64,000 nucleotides of DNA from Phymatolithon calcareum (lineage: Eukaryota; Rhodophyta; Florideophyceae; Hapalidiales). Below the pieces are notes generated by a model. The model ran no database searches. It saw only the letters and a program-made list of their open reading frames with translations, and was not told the origin of the DNA. Shown piece after piece: positions 33,534-45,117 of this stretch (position 1 is the stretch's first letter; each line of letters starts with the position of its first letter). The position numbers and the translations under genes were made by a program. The stretch lies in assembly GCA_977006965.1 (NCBI GenBank), contig OZ345361.1:2046001-2110000 (forward strand), in the 5' to 3' direction.

Positions 33534-36097
33534 TTGATATACTTTTACTTGCTACTACGCGCGATACTAAAAGATTCGTCACTATTTTGTCACACGTTGA
33601 CAATCCGTGGTATCCGAAGATAGCAATTGCCATATGAGAATAGTCAGTATTCCCGTCCAATTCAAACAAAGTGAAGAGACCATGCAAACTTATCTCGTCG
33701 AGGGCGAAATGAGACTGAAAGTGAAAATAAATTTTGCGTGTCACATTAAGTCATTCATTAGACCCTGATATCCTGCTGATAAATAAAATACTACAACTCT
33801 TGAAAATGAAATGAAGAAAGCCTTCGTTATGCGGCGTAGAAAAGCAGTATCCTACTCCCGTTACTTTTCCTCTCGTCCTCTCAGAAACGTGTCCATATAC
33901 ATTTCCATATGAAACGGGAAACGCCAGGGACGACTGAGAGAACATTACAGCCCATGCGATTCATTTTCCTCGTGTGTAGCTCCGGCTATGGAATGCGATA
34001 CCCGTTTCCGTAGCACACATTAAGGTTCCTCGCCGTGTCAACGAAAAAACGTATATTTCAAGAAGATTCGTTTCAGTACGATTAGTTCTCGAAATTGGGC
34101 ATCAAATCGCGATTTGACGTACTTACCGTTCGATAATCTTGAACGGCGTCGAATAAATTCACGTCAAACTGTGAAATGAGAGCTAGGAAATCGAGTAAGT
34201 GATATTAGAGTGAATCAGACCGCATCAGAAAGCGTAAGGATAAATAATACAGCGCCGTCGGTTTCGCGACGGCATGGTCAAACTTACCGGGGACAGCACA
34301 AATCCACGGCGCCTGTTAGCCCACGATAGAAGGAAGTATACACTTCGAATCTCCGGAGTGTCGCATTTCAATACGTGCAAGCGATTGTTCAGGAAGGAAA
34401 CTGTACATCCAGTGAGTGTAAGCACTACCGGCACTCCGGCGCATATCGTCACGATCGACACTATACTGCTTCTCAGGCGGCCTGTAGGCCCCTAAGGCGC
34501 ATTCCTCGTTTCATCTTGTGTTGCATGCATCATAAATATATTCACAGACAAGTCCCCATGTGGGTCTCTTAGCACAAACTCGATAGTGTGTCCCGCAGAG
34601 TGTGCAATGAAGGCACTCATGCTGGTTATGGCCATTCGGCTTTGCGCACAGAGCTTAAAGTAACGTGTAAAAATCTTCCGACGCGTTCTCAAAAGCTCAG
34701 TGTCGGCAAGTTCAGATCGTACCTCATAAGCTTTCCGAGTTTCTCCGAGTTTTAACGATGCGCCTCTCGATCTCGGCACATATGCCCATATGATCCGAAG
34801 CTCTCGCGGATTTGGCGTTGACTTTTGGGCACGCGAATAATATTCAGACATAGAATCAAAGGCGGTAGAGATAGAGAGCGATTTTCGCGTTGCGCAAAGT
34901 AACATTCAACGATCCATAAATGTAACCAAAGCACATTAAATTGATCAGATTCTTGTTTGCAAGGTTGGGTCTGGAGGAAATCCAGGATTTCTGCGTTTGA
35001 CTTACTTGTAGCACGCATCACGTGGCGCGGAGATATCAGCAGAACACAACGCCGATCAATATAAATGGTATCCGGCGTAACGATATCGACGAAAAGGAAT
35101 TCGGGCGAATGCCGCTGGCAAGATTGAGCTGAAGAGCTTCTATGATTGGTATTGGGTCAGTACGAGCCAATTGACTGTCAGAGCATGGCATGAAATAACA
35201 CGCCATTCTTGGATATCGTTTTTTCTTTATTCCTCGAAATAAGTTCTCGAAATTCAAAACCTTCACAATATTGCTCACAAAATTGATTGATTACAAGTGC
35301 ACAAACATAATGAAAAAATATTTTTGTACCGAGCAGGTTTCGCTCAGACCCTCTCGGGCAGAATCATTTTCGACCAGCCGCCCAGTGAGATGTTTGTCTC
35401 TAGCAGTGCTGAAAATCTCACTGCACCCAATAAAATTTGTTCTCAGATTTCTATTGGCTATTTTTCGCAACAATCATAATTTCAATTCGTTCCATATCGT
35501 GGCAAATGGTTTTGGAAAACGCTTTACATCTCATAGATCTCAAACATAATAAACGTGAATAATCTTCTAATTAGGCTCCTCCTGCGTTTGCCAAGTGCCT
35601 TGCTAGCCCTGTCCCGGAGATTCGGAGAAATCATGACACACAGAAAATATGATATTCCAGCTGTATAATATGATAGAGTACAGAAATTCATTTTCGGAGA
35701 GTTCCTGTCCCGGTGCCGTCCAAGAGCCTCCAAGAAATTTATCATAGGCTCGAGCATGAGATCTTGCCCATTTCTCTGTCGATTGCATTTGTGATATCGA
35801 CAGCACGGACGTCCCTGGGGCGTACCGTCCCTTCCTAGAAATACGCATATTGCTTAGAAAGTCTCTGCAGTACTAGCATATTAAGAAGCGTTTGCAATCA
35901 AGTATTGCTCCGACCATAGTGCGAGACTTACAGTAGATGCCTTAATTTTCCTGTCGATGCGGTTTATGCATTGCTTAATTCCTTTCGTTCACGCCTTTAA
36001 GAGCTCTTGAGTGCGACCGAGTTCTATTTTTCCACGTCTACGGAGAAAACAGGCAGATGAAGGAGACGACAATTTCTGCGCTTCAGTACGAGGATCA
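33534..36097. other. Region without recognisable gene
   Basis: The best frames are minus-strand 34905-34492 (137 codons, basic, no domain) and plus-strand 35271-35549. Neither has homologous features I can name. They may be old transposon sequence. Confidence 0.4.
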
Positions 36098-36744
36098 ACA
36101 TGGGGAACTGTAGACCAAACCGTTCCCTAACACATTTCAGCGCAGTATATTTTTTCGCTTATTTTCTGACTGCCGCCTTACTGTAAGGAATATTTTAAAT
36201 TTTTATAATAGTACTATTCCGTGCTGTCATAAACATCGCAGACAGATTAGTTTTTAAAAATTCCGAAGATCCTAGTAGTTCCTTTTCTGTAAGTCACTAC
36301 AGTATGCTTTTCACAATGCCTACATCATGTAGGCATTGTGAAAAGCATATCTGAGTATGATACTCAAATCCTAATATGATTGGCTTCAGATTTCATTTCC
36401 CAGCAATGATTTTGAAAAACGGCCCAAAAATGATGCAATGCGAAACGGTGTACAAATCCGGAAGCAATCGACTGCAGTGCTCAGTGCTTGCTTCCACAAA
36501 CTGTAAACGTGTTATGATTCAACATCAAGTATTCAAAATTTGAATGCGCTCAACTTTGAATTCCGTTGTCGAGCAAACCCTTAGCAGCGTGACAGAAATT
36601 AATCATTATTCATAGTTCCTCTGTCCGCATCCTAAAACTAATACCAGATATCGATTCCACGCGAAAATCCAGTCCAGAATACTTAAGAATCTCATATATC
36701 TATTTTTAACTTAGGGAACGGTTTGGTCTACAGCTCTCCACATG
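36098..36744. mobile_element. MITE-like element with ~35-bp TIRs
   Basis: CTGTAGACCAAACCGTTCCC at 36108 (extending to 36130) is the exact reverse complement of 36711-36733. The outer flanks (ACATGGGGAA versus CATGTGGAGAG read inward) extend the match imperfectly. The interior is AT-rich and non-coding and holds a strong hairpin. No clean target duplication was found. Confidence 0.65.
36303..36349. other. 22-bp perfect hairpin with 3-nt loop
   Basis: The left arm starts TATGCTTTTCACAATGCC, the loop is TCA, and the right arm is its exact reverse complement. It lies inside the MITE-like element. RNA from either strand would form a stable stem. Confidence 0.85.
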
Positions 36745-37440
36745 AGCCTATAGTTCCTAGAAGCCGACTACTATAAAATGACTATAACATATCCTACGTG
36801 TCGATGGAACCATTTCTAGCTTTTCATAGTTTCCGAAGGTGAGTACAAAATAAACTACAATGGGAGCTGCTCGTCTCGTCGTAACAGTAGTTGTTCAAAT
36901 CGCTCCGCTCTGGCGATACTGCAATATGCATCCCCGACACGAAGGGATTGCAACGTTGCACGGCTAACGCAACGACTACGGTTGCAACAAAAAGATAAGT
37001 ACCGAGATTGGTAGAAGAGACAGAGCGAAACTGGTGTGCTCTGCTCTCGGAAAGCGGACAGGATACCGCCGAAATTGAATCTTTTTCAGTTTTAACTCGC
37101 CTTTTCTGCCGTCATGAATGTCAGTATTGTCGCAAAACGGTAATGAACGGTTCAGAACAAAAGAAGAGTTTATTATCTTTTTCGGGCGCAGCGTTTTAGA
37201 ACCTCACGAAGGTCCACGTGCTGTTGAAGAATGTCGTCAAACATCAATTTGTCGTGGTGATCCGTTATGACCGCTGGTTTCCCAAAACGGGGACCGGGCC
37301 TGGCGCAACGGCCACCAGGGATTGGGAGTAATATATTGCTATTGTATTGGCAGGCAACGCCTAGCCGTAATAGCTAATGAAATAACAGAACGTGAACCAA
37401 TATGTCTATTGCTATTGAAGTACCTTTTACAAAAACATGG
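36745..37440. other. Region without recognisable gene
   Basis: Short frames only (for example plus-strand 37008-37199). It may be the body of the hAT remnant that follows, too degraded to read. Confidence 0.4.
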
Positions 37441-37803
37441 TCACATATCTAATAAAGCTTGCTGCTCAGCATCCTCCCCAGCATGTTCAACAACTCGAGC
37501 GCTATTGACATCGGCCATCGTAGTAACGACGGTTTGAAAATCCCAGTAACTTCGGTTGACTTTCAAGAATAGCAAATTCTCGAAGAGCAGAGGAGTAATT
37601 CGGTCCCTATTATCCGCCAGGATGCCGCCGGCAAGTGAAAACAGTCGTTCGATTTCGGCAGAAGAACCAAGAATAAATTTCAGATCCATGTAGGTCTGAG
37701 CAGGTTCACGACGACGACGCTTTCGCTTCTTGAAAATTTCAGCCATCGACAAAGTATCATCTTCGTCTTCAGGTCCGCTTCCATGTTCTATCTCAGAATG
37801 CAT
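37441..37803 (-). pseudogene. hAT transposase C-terminal fragment
   Basis: The 120-codon frame has an acidic and Arg-rich start. Then comes the hAT dimerisation motif GSSAEIERLFSLAGGILADN followed by RITPLLFENLLFLKVNRSYW, a textbook match to that domain. No catalytic core is present upstream in frame. It differs from the 14.9-17.1 kb hAT copy and belongs to a separate lineage. Confidence 0.82.
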
Positions 37804-38255
37804 CTTCAGGTGCGCACATGCTGCCTTTTCTTAGTTCGTCATCGTCGCTACTTCATTCTCATCGACCTTGCTAAATCCACGAGAGAATGCCAAGTGGCCA
37901 GCCAGACCGGACATTTTCCTTCATTGCCTGCACGTAGATCCCGACGCGGTTTTGGATGATGAAATGGAAGAATACTCTCTGCAAGGAAAGTACGCCCACA
38001 TCTTAAACGAAACGTAAGAATTCGAATCAGAGTTATAATGTATAACAGGTGCTAGTGTCTAGTTTACTAATCACCTCAATGGAGGGGCGATATAAAAGCT
38101 CTAAAATATCTATAAAACGAAGGCCAAACAGCTCGCTCACGGCAGATTCGTAAAGCCGGGCTTATATTCTGTGCGAAGAGTTCCGCAACTACTACCTGAA
38201 AATCACATCGTGCTGAGCTAGGAACGAAAATGTGCTGTCTACTCTTAATCATCAG

Positions 38256-38660
38256 TGTCGTGCAAAGCCCTATGGGGGGCTTGTCGATTGGGGTGTTCGA
38301 GCCCCCTTTCAGCGGTAGCACGACAAAGAGAATTCGTACCCGCGTTGTAGTAGCGGCTTGTAGGACAGCACGCGCGTACCACTGAGAGAGGAAGTAAAGA
38401 GAGAGAAAGAGAGAAAGACGAGAAACAAGCGAAAGGTACTGGTTTTATTGGTCGGTTCGGGTTGCGTAACGGTAATGGCGACGAGCGGACCTGGACTCGA
38501 GAACAGGAAACGTCGGAACCGGAATCGCAGAGCCCCAAAACCTCTTTGGTCCCTCCCCCTCCACCCACGGCCACTACGACTAAAAGAACAGTGGCATACA
38601 ATATACTGCTTACAGAAGGGGAAAATAGAGGGCAACTAGATCACGGAGCATTGCACCACA
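38256..38660 (-). repeat. 3' LTR of the Ty3/gypsy element
   Basis: A 405-bp LTR with TG...CA ends (plus strand TGTCGTGCAAAG ... TTGCACCACA), about 97% identical to the LTR at 47393-47798. The 5-bp target duplication ATCAG precedes it (38251-38255). Just inside, 38661-38673 reads on the minus strand as GAGGAGGAGGCCG, a polypurine tract. A GAGA-rich block lies near 38390. Confidence 0.95.
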
Positions 38661-38888
38661 CGGCCTCCTCCTCAAAGGGCGAGCACGGTGAGCCTCATAT
38701 TATATGAGGAATTATGAGGTCCATATTTAGCTCCCGGGGTCGGAACGATGGCCCTTGCGCGACCGCGGATCGTCCCGAATCCTCAATTGCAAGTCCGTTT
38801 ACGGGAAGTGAAAGATCGACCACGCGCCTCGGGAGAACTCCTTAAACCAGCCCGAAAACGCGAAAATAGCGCGTGAACCATTTGCACA

Positions 38889-40301
38889 ATGTCCCCTATC
38901 CACCTTGAGTGCCGGTGGCAAACGTGGAGACATTTCTGGCACATTTTCCCTCTTCCCGAAGTCGGGCGACCCTCACACTTGATCTTGAACAATTTTTTTT
39001 GCCGTGCACGGGAACCGGGATGGACGAAAACCTTCGGCTTGTTCCCGGCCCGACAGCTAACGACACTCGCGAACCCCCCGAAGGGTGGGCAACATGGGCC
39101 GAACTGAGCAGGACAACGCCGACCGCATCCCCTGAGCTGTACCGCCGTGCGCCCTGGTTTCTGCCGCACGGTTTCGGTAACTTGCGCCTTATGTCAACGT
39201 ACGTGAATGACAGTGGTTATCTGCCGTGCGGCACCCACATCAACTCCACTGAAAGCTGGGACTGGAGGGCCCGCGTGGCGGTCCCCCGTGAACGTCTGAA
39301 AATCAGTCGTACATCCGCGACCCAGGCACAGTTGACGCGGGAGCGCACAAAGTATGCGAAAGCCGTCGGAGTACGCGTTATGGCGTCCCAGCACCAGGGT
39401 CTGGTGCCAAGAGTAACGCCACCATTTGACACCTGGGCAGTACGCGAGGATGTTGAGTACGCGTACTGCGAGCGCCTCGCTCGGTTTTCGCCCAACGATT
39501 GGTTTGCACTCGGGGAGGATTGGGACGGGGTGTCCTTCGCGAGCAACTCGGTTTTTGTGTCTAGGGCAACGGCTCCTTCCGCCCGGCTTTCGGGATATTG
39601 CGAAGAGTGATGAGCCAGATGGACTATATAACACCCGAGGTCGGCACGAGCGCAAGTGGCGCAGTAAAACTGGGTATATCATCCCGAGGAATTGTCTTGA
39701 AGTCGGGCATCTCGAGCACGACCAGTTTGGGGGCAATTTTGTTCCTCCTCCAGTATGGTGGAGCTTCGTAGAGGTACCCCACGGTGTTTACGCGTTACTC
39801 GGTCCAGTTTTTGCCTACCGATCTGCCATGATCATAGACAGTTTCCCGGCGTCGGCGTTCTGGCCTGTCGTTCTTACGAAGTTCGCAGTCAATGTCTCCG
39901 CCCGGCTGATTTGGGAGACGTACGATCGGTGGAGGCTGTGGAAGTTTCCCGACAATCCAATATCAGCCATCACCCGCCTGGACCTTGGAGACATGCTGAA
40001 CGGGCATGAAAACGTTGCGGAGTTCCGCCGTCTGCTCTGGAGAGTTTGGTCCAATGATTGGGCATCAGTTCCGTTAACACAGTCCCTCCGTCCGGGTCGC
40101 ATGTCTGTCCTGGATTATTCCGGCGGGCGCACTTAATACGCCCGCCACGGAGATTTCGTGTACTACGATCCCTTCGAATGCGAAATCTTGACGTTGGAGC
40201 AGCTGCGACAGCGTAATCCGACGCGAGCACCGCCAGTACACCAAGTGGAGCGCACTGAGTCGGACGCCGCCGCGTTCCGAGATTTGTTGCTTAGCCAGTG
40301 A
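38889..40301 (+). pseudogene. Antisense gene of the Ty3/gypsy element
   Basis: A plus-strand gene opposite to gag-pol, between the 3' LTR and the end of pol. The first frame (to 39610) has strings such as GWATWAELSRTTPTASPELY and WFLPHGFGNLRLMSTYVNDS. A shift near 39600 leads to a second frame with VWWSFVEVPHGVYALLGPVF and LIWETYDRWRLWKFPDNP. A TAA at 40134-40136 interrupts, then the frame continues with GDFVYYDPFECEILTLEQL to a TGA at 40299. Trp/aromatic-rich, domain-like composition over about 470 codons makes this strand more credible than the minus strand. The first ATG is uncertain (38889 or 39020). No family recognised. Confidence 0.6.
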
Positions 40302-40779
40302 ATCCCTTCCCGATGCCGGGAACTACGAACACCGATAAGATCTCGTTGTGAGCCTTCGAATCGCTAGCTGCGAAAATAAAAGACTCCATTGCTTGGACGC
40401 CTTCCCTTCTGCCGTATCTGGTATAATTTAGGTGCTTAACCCGCCAGAGCGTCTTCGAAGTCCGGCGGAAAAGATCTTCGGCGCCGCTTGCAGGACGAGA
40501 GGATCTTGCTGCGAGGTAAATGTGAGGTCGGTCCCCAGGTGGTATCCGCTCCTGGGCCATACCAACGCACACAAAACAGTCATTTTCCGTCTTCCCCCTC
40601 GCCATCTCCGATAATATCCTTCATCACCTCTTCCTGTAGTAAGACGGTGCGAGCCTCGTCTCCTTCCCGGGAAGGGTCATCCGACCGAAGGGGTGTATCC
40701 CGGAGTTCAGAGATTGCACGGGGGGGAATAGATTCTTGCGTCATTGATACCTCCGGGCTGAAACGGACTGTTTTACGGC
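40302..40779. other. Gap between antisense gene and pol end
   Basis: Overlapping short frames occur on both strands (a 104-codon minus frame 40605-40291, a plus frame from 40488). None has a domain. The sense and antisense genes converge here, so transcript ends would be expected. Confidence 0.4.
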
Positions 40780-43700
40780 TCAGGTCTCCAAATGTGTCGC
40801 CTTGTTTCCTATCCCCAAGCTACGTTTTTTTGCCGCAAGACGTGGAGACTTGCGAACAGAACCCAATAGCGTGACCTGGGGACTATCCGGGGCGGACTGT
40901 CGGCCTAGAACGGATTCAGGAGGAACCGATGAAGTTGGTACTGCTTGTATGCGGACTCTCGGGGTTGCCGTGGCACCCTCAACACTTGGTTTGTCTCCCA
41001 ATCCCCGCGTGGAGGACGATATCCTCGGCGTCGCTACGGTAGGCGGATTCGTCTGTCTTGCTTTCTGACCGATATCACGTGCGCTGATTTGCTCTTCCCG
41101 ATATTCGGGCGAATTGTCTGATGGTCGCTGGTCACAATGTGGTCTTCGAGCGCAGGTGCGGTCACAACCCGGTCTCGAGAAACTCGTTCATGCTGCTGCC
41201 GAATTTCTACGACAACGGTATCCTCTTGCACTGACACTATCTTGTACGGGCCGTCGGCAACCGCGGAAAGTTTGTGCTTCCTTCTATCCGGGGTGGTAAC
41301 CGATTCCCGGCGAACAAAAACGAAAGTTCCCGGTCGGATGCGGTCAACGGTCGGTCGAATGCCGGCGTCAAAAAATTTCTTGGACTCTTCTTGTGCCTTT
41401 CGCGTCTCTGTTGACGCCGTGTCCACCAACTGCCGTAGCCAATTCATCCAATTTGTGCGGAAAGTCTCCCTGTCGCCCGACTGGTCCATGGACGGACGCC
41501 TCTCAAGGCTCAATGGTGGAGGAAGCCTCGACAATACCAGCTCGAATGACGAGAGTTTTGTTACACGGTGCGTCTGGGTATTGTACGCGTATGTTACCGC
41601 GTCTGAGAACAAATCCCAATCGGTGGGATGGTCTGCAACGTAGAGACGTAAAGCGGCGAGCATGGTCCGATTAAAACGCTCCGTCTGCCTATTGCTCTGG
41701 GGGTGATAGGTCGTGGTGAATAAGTTCTCGATGCCGAGAGTTGCGCAGACATGCTGGAAAAACTTGGACGTAAACTGTTTTCCATTGTCAGACAGCAATG
41801 ACACAGGTGGCCCGTACACGAACACCCAATGATGCACGAATGCCTTGGAGATGTCAGCTGCGTTGATATGTGCGAGTGGTACCGTGCGTACGAGCTTCGA
41901 GAACCGATCCGTGATGACAAGTAGATACCGATTTCCCCTTGTGTCTTAATAAGCTCGCCTAGGATGTCAGTACCGACGAACTCCAGAGGTCTCGCTGCCG
42001 GGAAAAGCTTCATCCGTTTTGCGTTTCGTCTTAGCTTCACTCGATTTCGAGCACAGGTGGGGCAGTTTCGAGCGGTCACGTAGCAGTCTGTCGCCATAGA
42101 GGGCCAGTGAAAATCTCTTCGCAGAGAGTAATACAGCTTTAGCCCTCCAGGATGTCCGGAAATCGTTGGGTAATGGCTCAGATGCAGTATTCTGCCATGA
42201 ATCGAATCAGGAACGACCAGTTGAGGCGTCTCGCTCGCCAGACAGATTAGCATACCAACTTCATTCTGCACGAATGGAAGGTCGTTTCCGTCTTCTAAGA
42301 CCTTTCCGCACGCTGCCACAAAACGGATCCGCCAGCTGCTCTCGCAGGAGTTATTCCCGAGTCACCGGGGTGAGCTGAACACCGGTTGGGCTGTAATCCC
42401 ATAGGGCAAACAGACCATCCATCTCGATCTCGTTCTCATCTCGGAATCCGTGACATTCGTAACTCTCGGCGTCGAGATTATTTTTTGAAACTTCGCCCAC
42501 GTGGTAGCAGGGTATTTCTTCGTTCAAATCTGCCGTTGCTTCTCCTACCGTGCTTAAACGAGAAAGCGCGTCGGCCTGCGTGTTTTCCTTCCCGTTCTTG
42601 TAAACAACGTTGAACGTGAACTCCGACAGGCGTAACCTCCAGCGCATAAGTCGTCCAGAAGGTTCAGCGATTTCCAGTAGCCATCGCAGCGCCGCGTGGT
42701 CGGTATACACAGTGAGTTTTTCCCCCTGCAAATAGGGTCTCAATTTCGTCACGGCCCAAACGACTGCCAAACATTCTCGCTCCGATGCCGAGTAATTTTT
42801 CTCCGCCGGGACGAGCGAACGAGACCAGAATCCAATGGGGCGTCGATCTCCGTGGTCTAATTGAAAGGCTGCGACGCCTTCCATATTCGCACTCGCATCG
42901 GTATCTAACGAATATGGAAGTCCTGGTTTCGGGGAGCTAGCACCGGGGGAGAGGTGACCAAGTCAATTAGCTTCAGAAAAACGTGCAGCTCGGCGTCACC
43001 AAAAGGAGCGAGCTTTGTCGGCGTGACCTTCTTCAGCAGTTTGCTTAACGGGGCTGCGATTTTGGTAAAGTCGCGGACGAACCGGCGGTAGACATTGCAC
43101 AATCCGAGGAACGACCTCAGCTCTGTCTGTGTCCGTGGAGGCTGGGCTTCGCGAAGTGCTTCCCTGCGGGTCGTGTCCACCGAAAGTTCGCCGGGCCGAA
43201 TAACATGTCCAATGTAGCTAAGCTTGTCGGTGAAAAACTTGCATTTCTCAAGCTTGAGAGATACACCGGCGTCCTTCAGGATGGTGAGCACCGTACTCAC
43301 GTAGTCGAAATGCGACGCGGTATCATTCGAAAAAATGATAATGTCGTCCAGGTAGACCAAACATGTTTTCCATTTAAACTGTGAAAGCAGAATATCCAGC
43401 GTACGTTGGAATGTCGCGCGCGCGCTTGTCAGACCAAACGGCGTTCTCTTGAAACGATAGAACCCCGAGTAGCAAACAAAGGCTGTTTTATCGCAGTCGT
43501 CTCCCGCAATCGGGACCTTCCAGTAGCCAGAGTTACAATCCAGAGTGAAGAATACCTTGGCTGTGCCGAGTGAATCGATGCAATCGTCCATTCTCGGGAT
43601 GGGATACGTATCCTTTACGGTCACTGCATTGATCTTGCGATAATCGACGCAGAAGCGCAAACTTCCGTCTGATTTACGTACCAAAACCACCGGAGATGCC

Positions 43701-45105
43701 CAGGGTGACTGCTCTGGTTCAATCTCTCCTTTCAACAGCATGCGATTCACTTTCGCCTGCTCCACCTGGCGGGATCGAGGGCCTGCGCGATATGGTGGCG
43801 AGCAGGACGGTCTTGCTCCTGGAGACAGGTCAATATGGTGCGTGGTCGCCGATATTTCGCCACGCTCGCCGCTCCAAATTCGCGAAAAGGGTATCAAGAG
43901 ATCACGAATAGCGTCCCGATGATCTTCGGCTACGTGGGACAGGTCTAAGCTCGCAAGACCTTCGCGATTCTGCGCTAGCATCTCCCCGGTTAGGGTGTCA
44001 CCAGGGAACGAGATGACGGCTTCGGTATCCGGGATCAATGCCAGAACCTCTGCGACGGACACAGAGCTGCTGAGCACTTCTATCGGGTGCGACAAGACCG
44101 TACCCACCACTTGCCCCTTTTTCAGAGAGAGTGCCATTTTCGAAAAACTCGGCACGAGGATCCAGAATGGCTCTTTCAGTGATAGGGTGGCCACGCCATT
44201 CGAGATGGAAATCCCGTATGCGGAATACAGCTTCGACAAGGGCTGCAGCACGGCTAGTCCCACCCACTCCGATGACACCATCACCAACGTTTGGTATTCT
44301 GGGGCCAGCGTGGTCGCTTTGGCAACCCGTAGCTTTGGTGACACGCGACCAAGTGTACGGTTGTATGCTTGCATAATCGTAAGTGGAGGGGCACTGGGTG
44401 GTCGCTTCAGTGCTCGCCGGGTGATAGGGATACGCGTACCATCGGCCATCTCGATCTGCCTCAGTCGGGGGAAGATTGCCTCCACGAAGCGATCACAGAA
44501 CTCTGCTCCTAGTATCGCAGATGCAGCTAGGCGCTCGCAAACAATAAACTCTGTCCGAACAGAATACTGCCCCAATTGGACATTCAGTAATTTTGTCCCT
44601 TCCAGGCGCAACGGTCGTCCATTTGCATCCCGGATATCGGGAAGGGATTTCCAGCGGTGACTTTCTGTTGGAGTTCCGGCAACAAATCGCTCTTGCGGAC
44701 AAAATTGGGTCCAGCGCCGGTATCCAGAACGACAAGCTTCCGGATGGGGCTATTTTTATTGTCCCCGACAAAAGCGTAGACCTTGTAATTCCGTTTCGTC
44801 GCCATCACGAAAATGGCCTCCGGTGCTTTTGGGGCTATCTGTCGCACCCAGGGCCGACACAACCCACAACCTGATCTGTCGTTGCGCGAAAGTACTTTGA
44901 TCGGGCTTCTGAGCACCGCAATATTTTTCGAGCACGGGGGCCAAATGCTCGCTGGGTCTTCCCCTGTTAGGGAGGCCCCACACTTAGGTTTTCGAAACAG
45001 AGGTTGGCGCAATTGCCTGGGTAGCCTTGGTTTCGCAGCGGGCTTTTGCCCTATGATAGCTCTCCGTCGGTACGCGCCTTTTACTTTCTTTAGCCAGCTG
45101 TTCAA
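40780..45105 (-). pseudogene. Pol polyprotein of the Ty3/gypsy element
   Basis: Protease: LVVLDTGAGPNFV (44690 region), active-site DTG. RT: an intact 568-codon frame 44611-42905 with FCVDYRKINAVTVKD, FTLDCNSGYW and YLDDIIIFSN (catalytic YxDD). RNase H: 42884-42351 with YTDHAALRWLL and ADALSRL. Integrase: zinc-binding HxnH and CPTCARN near 42100, catalytic Asp in VGTDILGEL, Asp in LLSDNGKQFTS and Glu in NRQTERFNRT, then a GPYKIVSV C-terminal motif (41837-41034). The tail has SPRLAAKKR. Frameshifts lie near 44615, 42915, 41945 and 41034, so the polyprotein is broken. Confidence 0.92.
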
Positions 45106-45117
45106 AATTGTTTACGA

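Noticed and set aside
39194-39736. 180-codon minus-strand frame within the gypsy 3' region
   Set aside because: The plus-strand frames are longer when joined across one shift and more protein-like. The minus frame is Arg/Pro/Ser-rich, as expected of a shadow.
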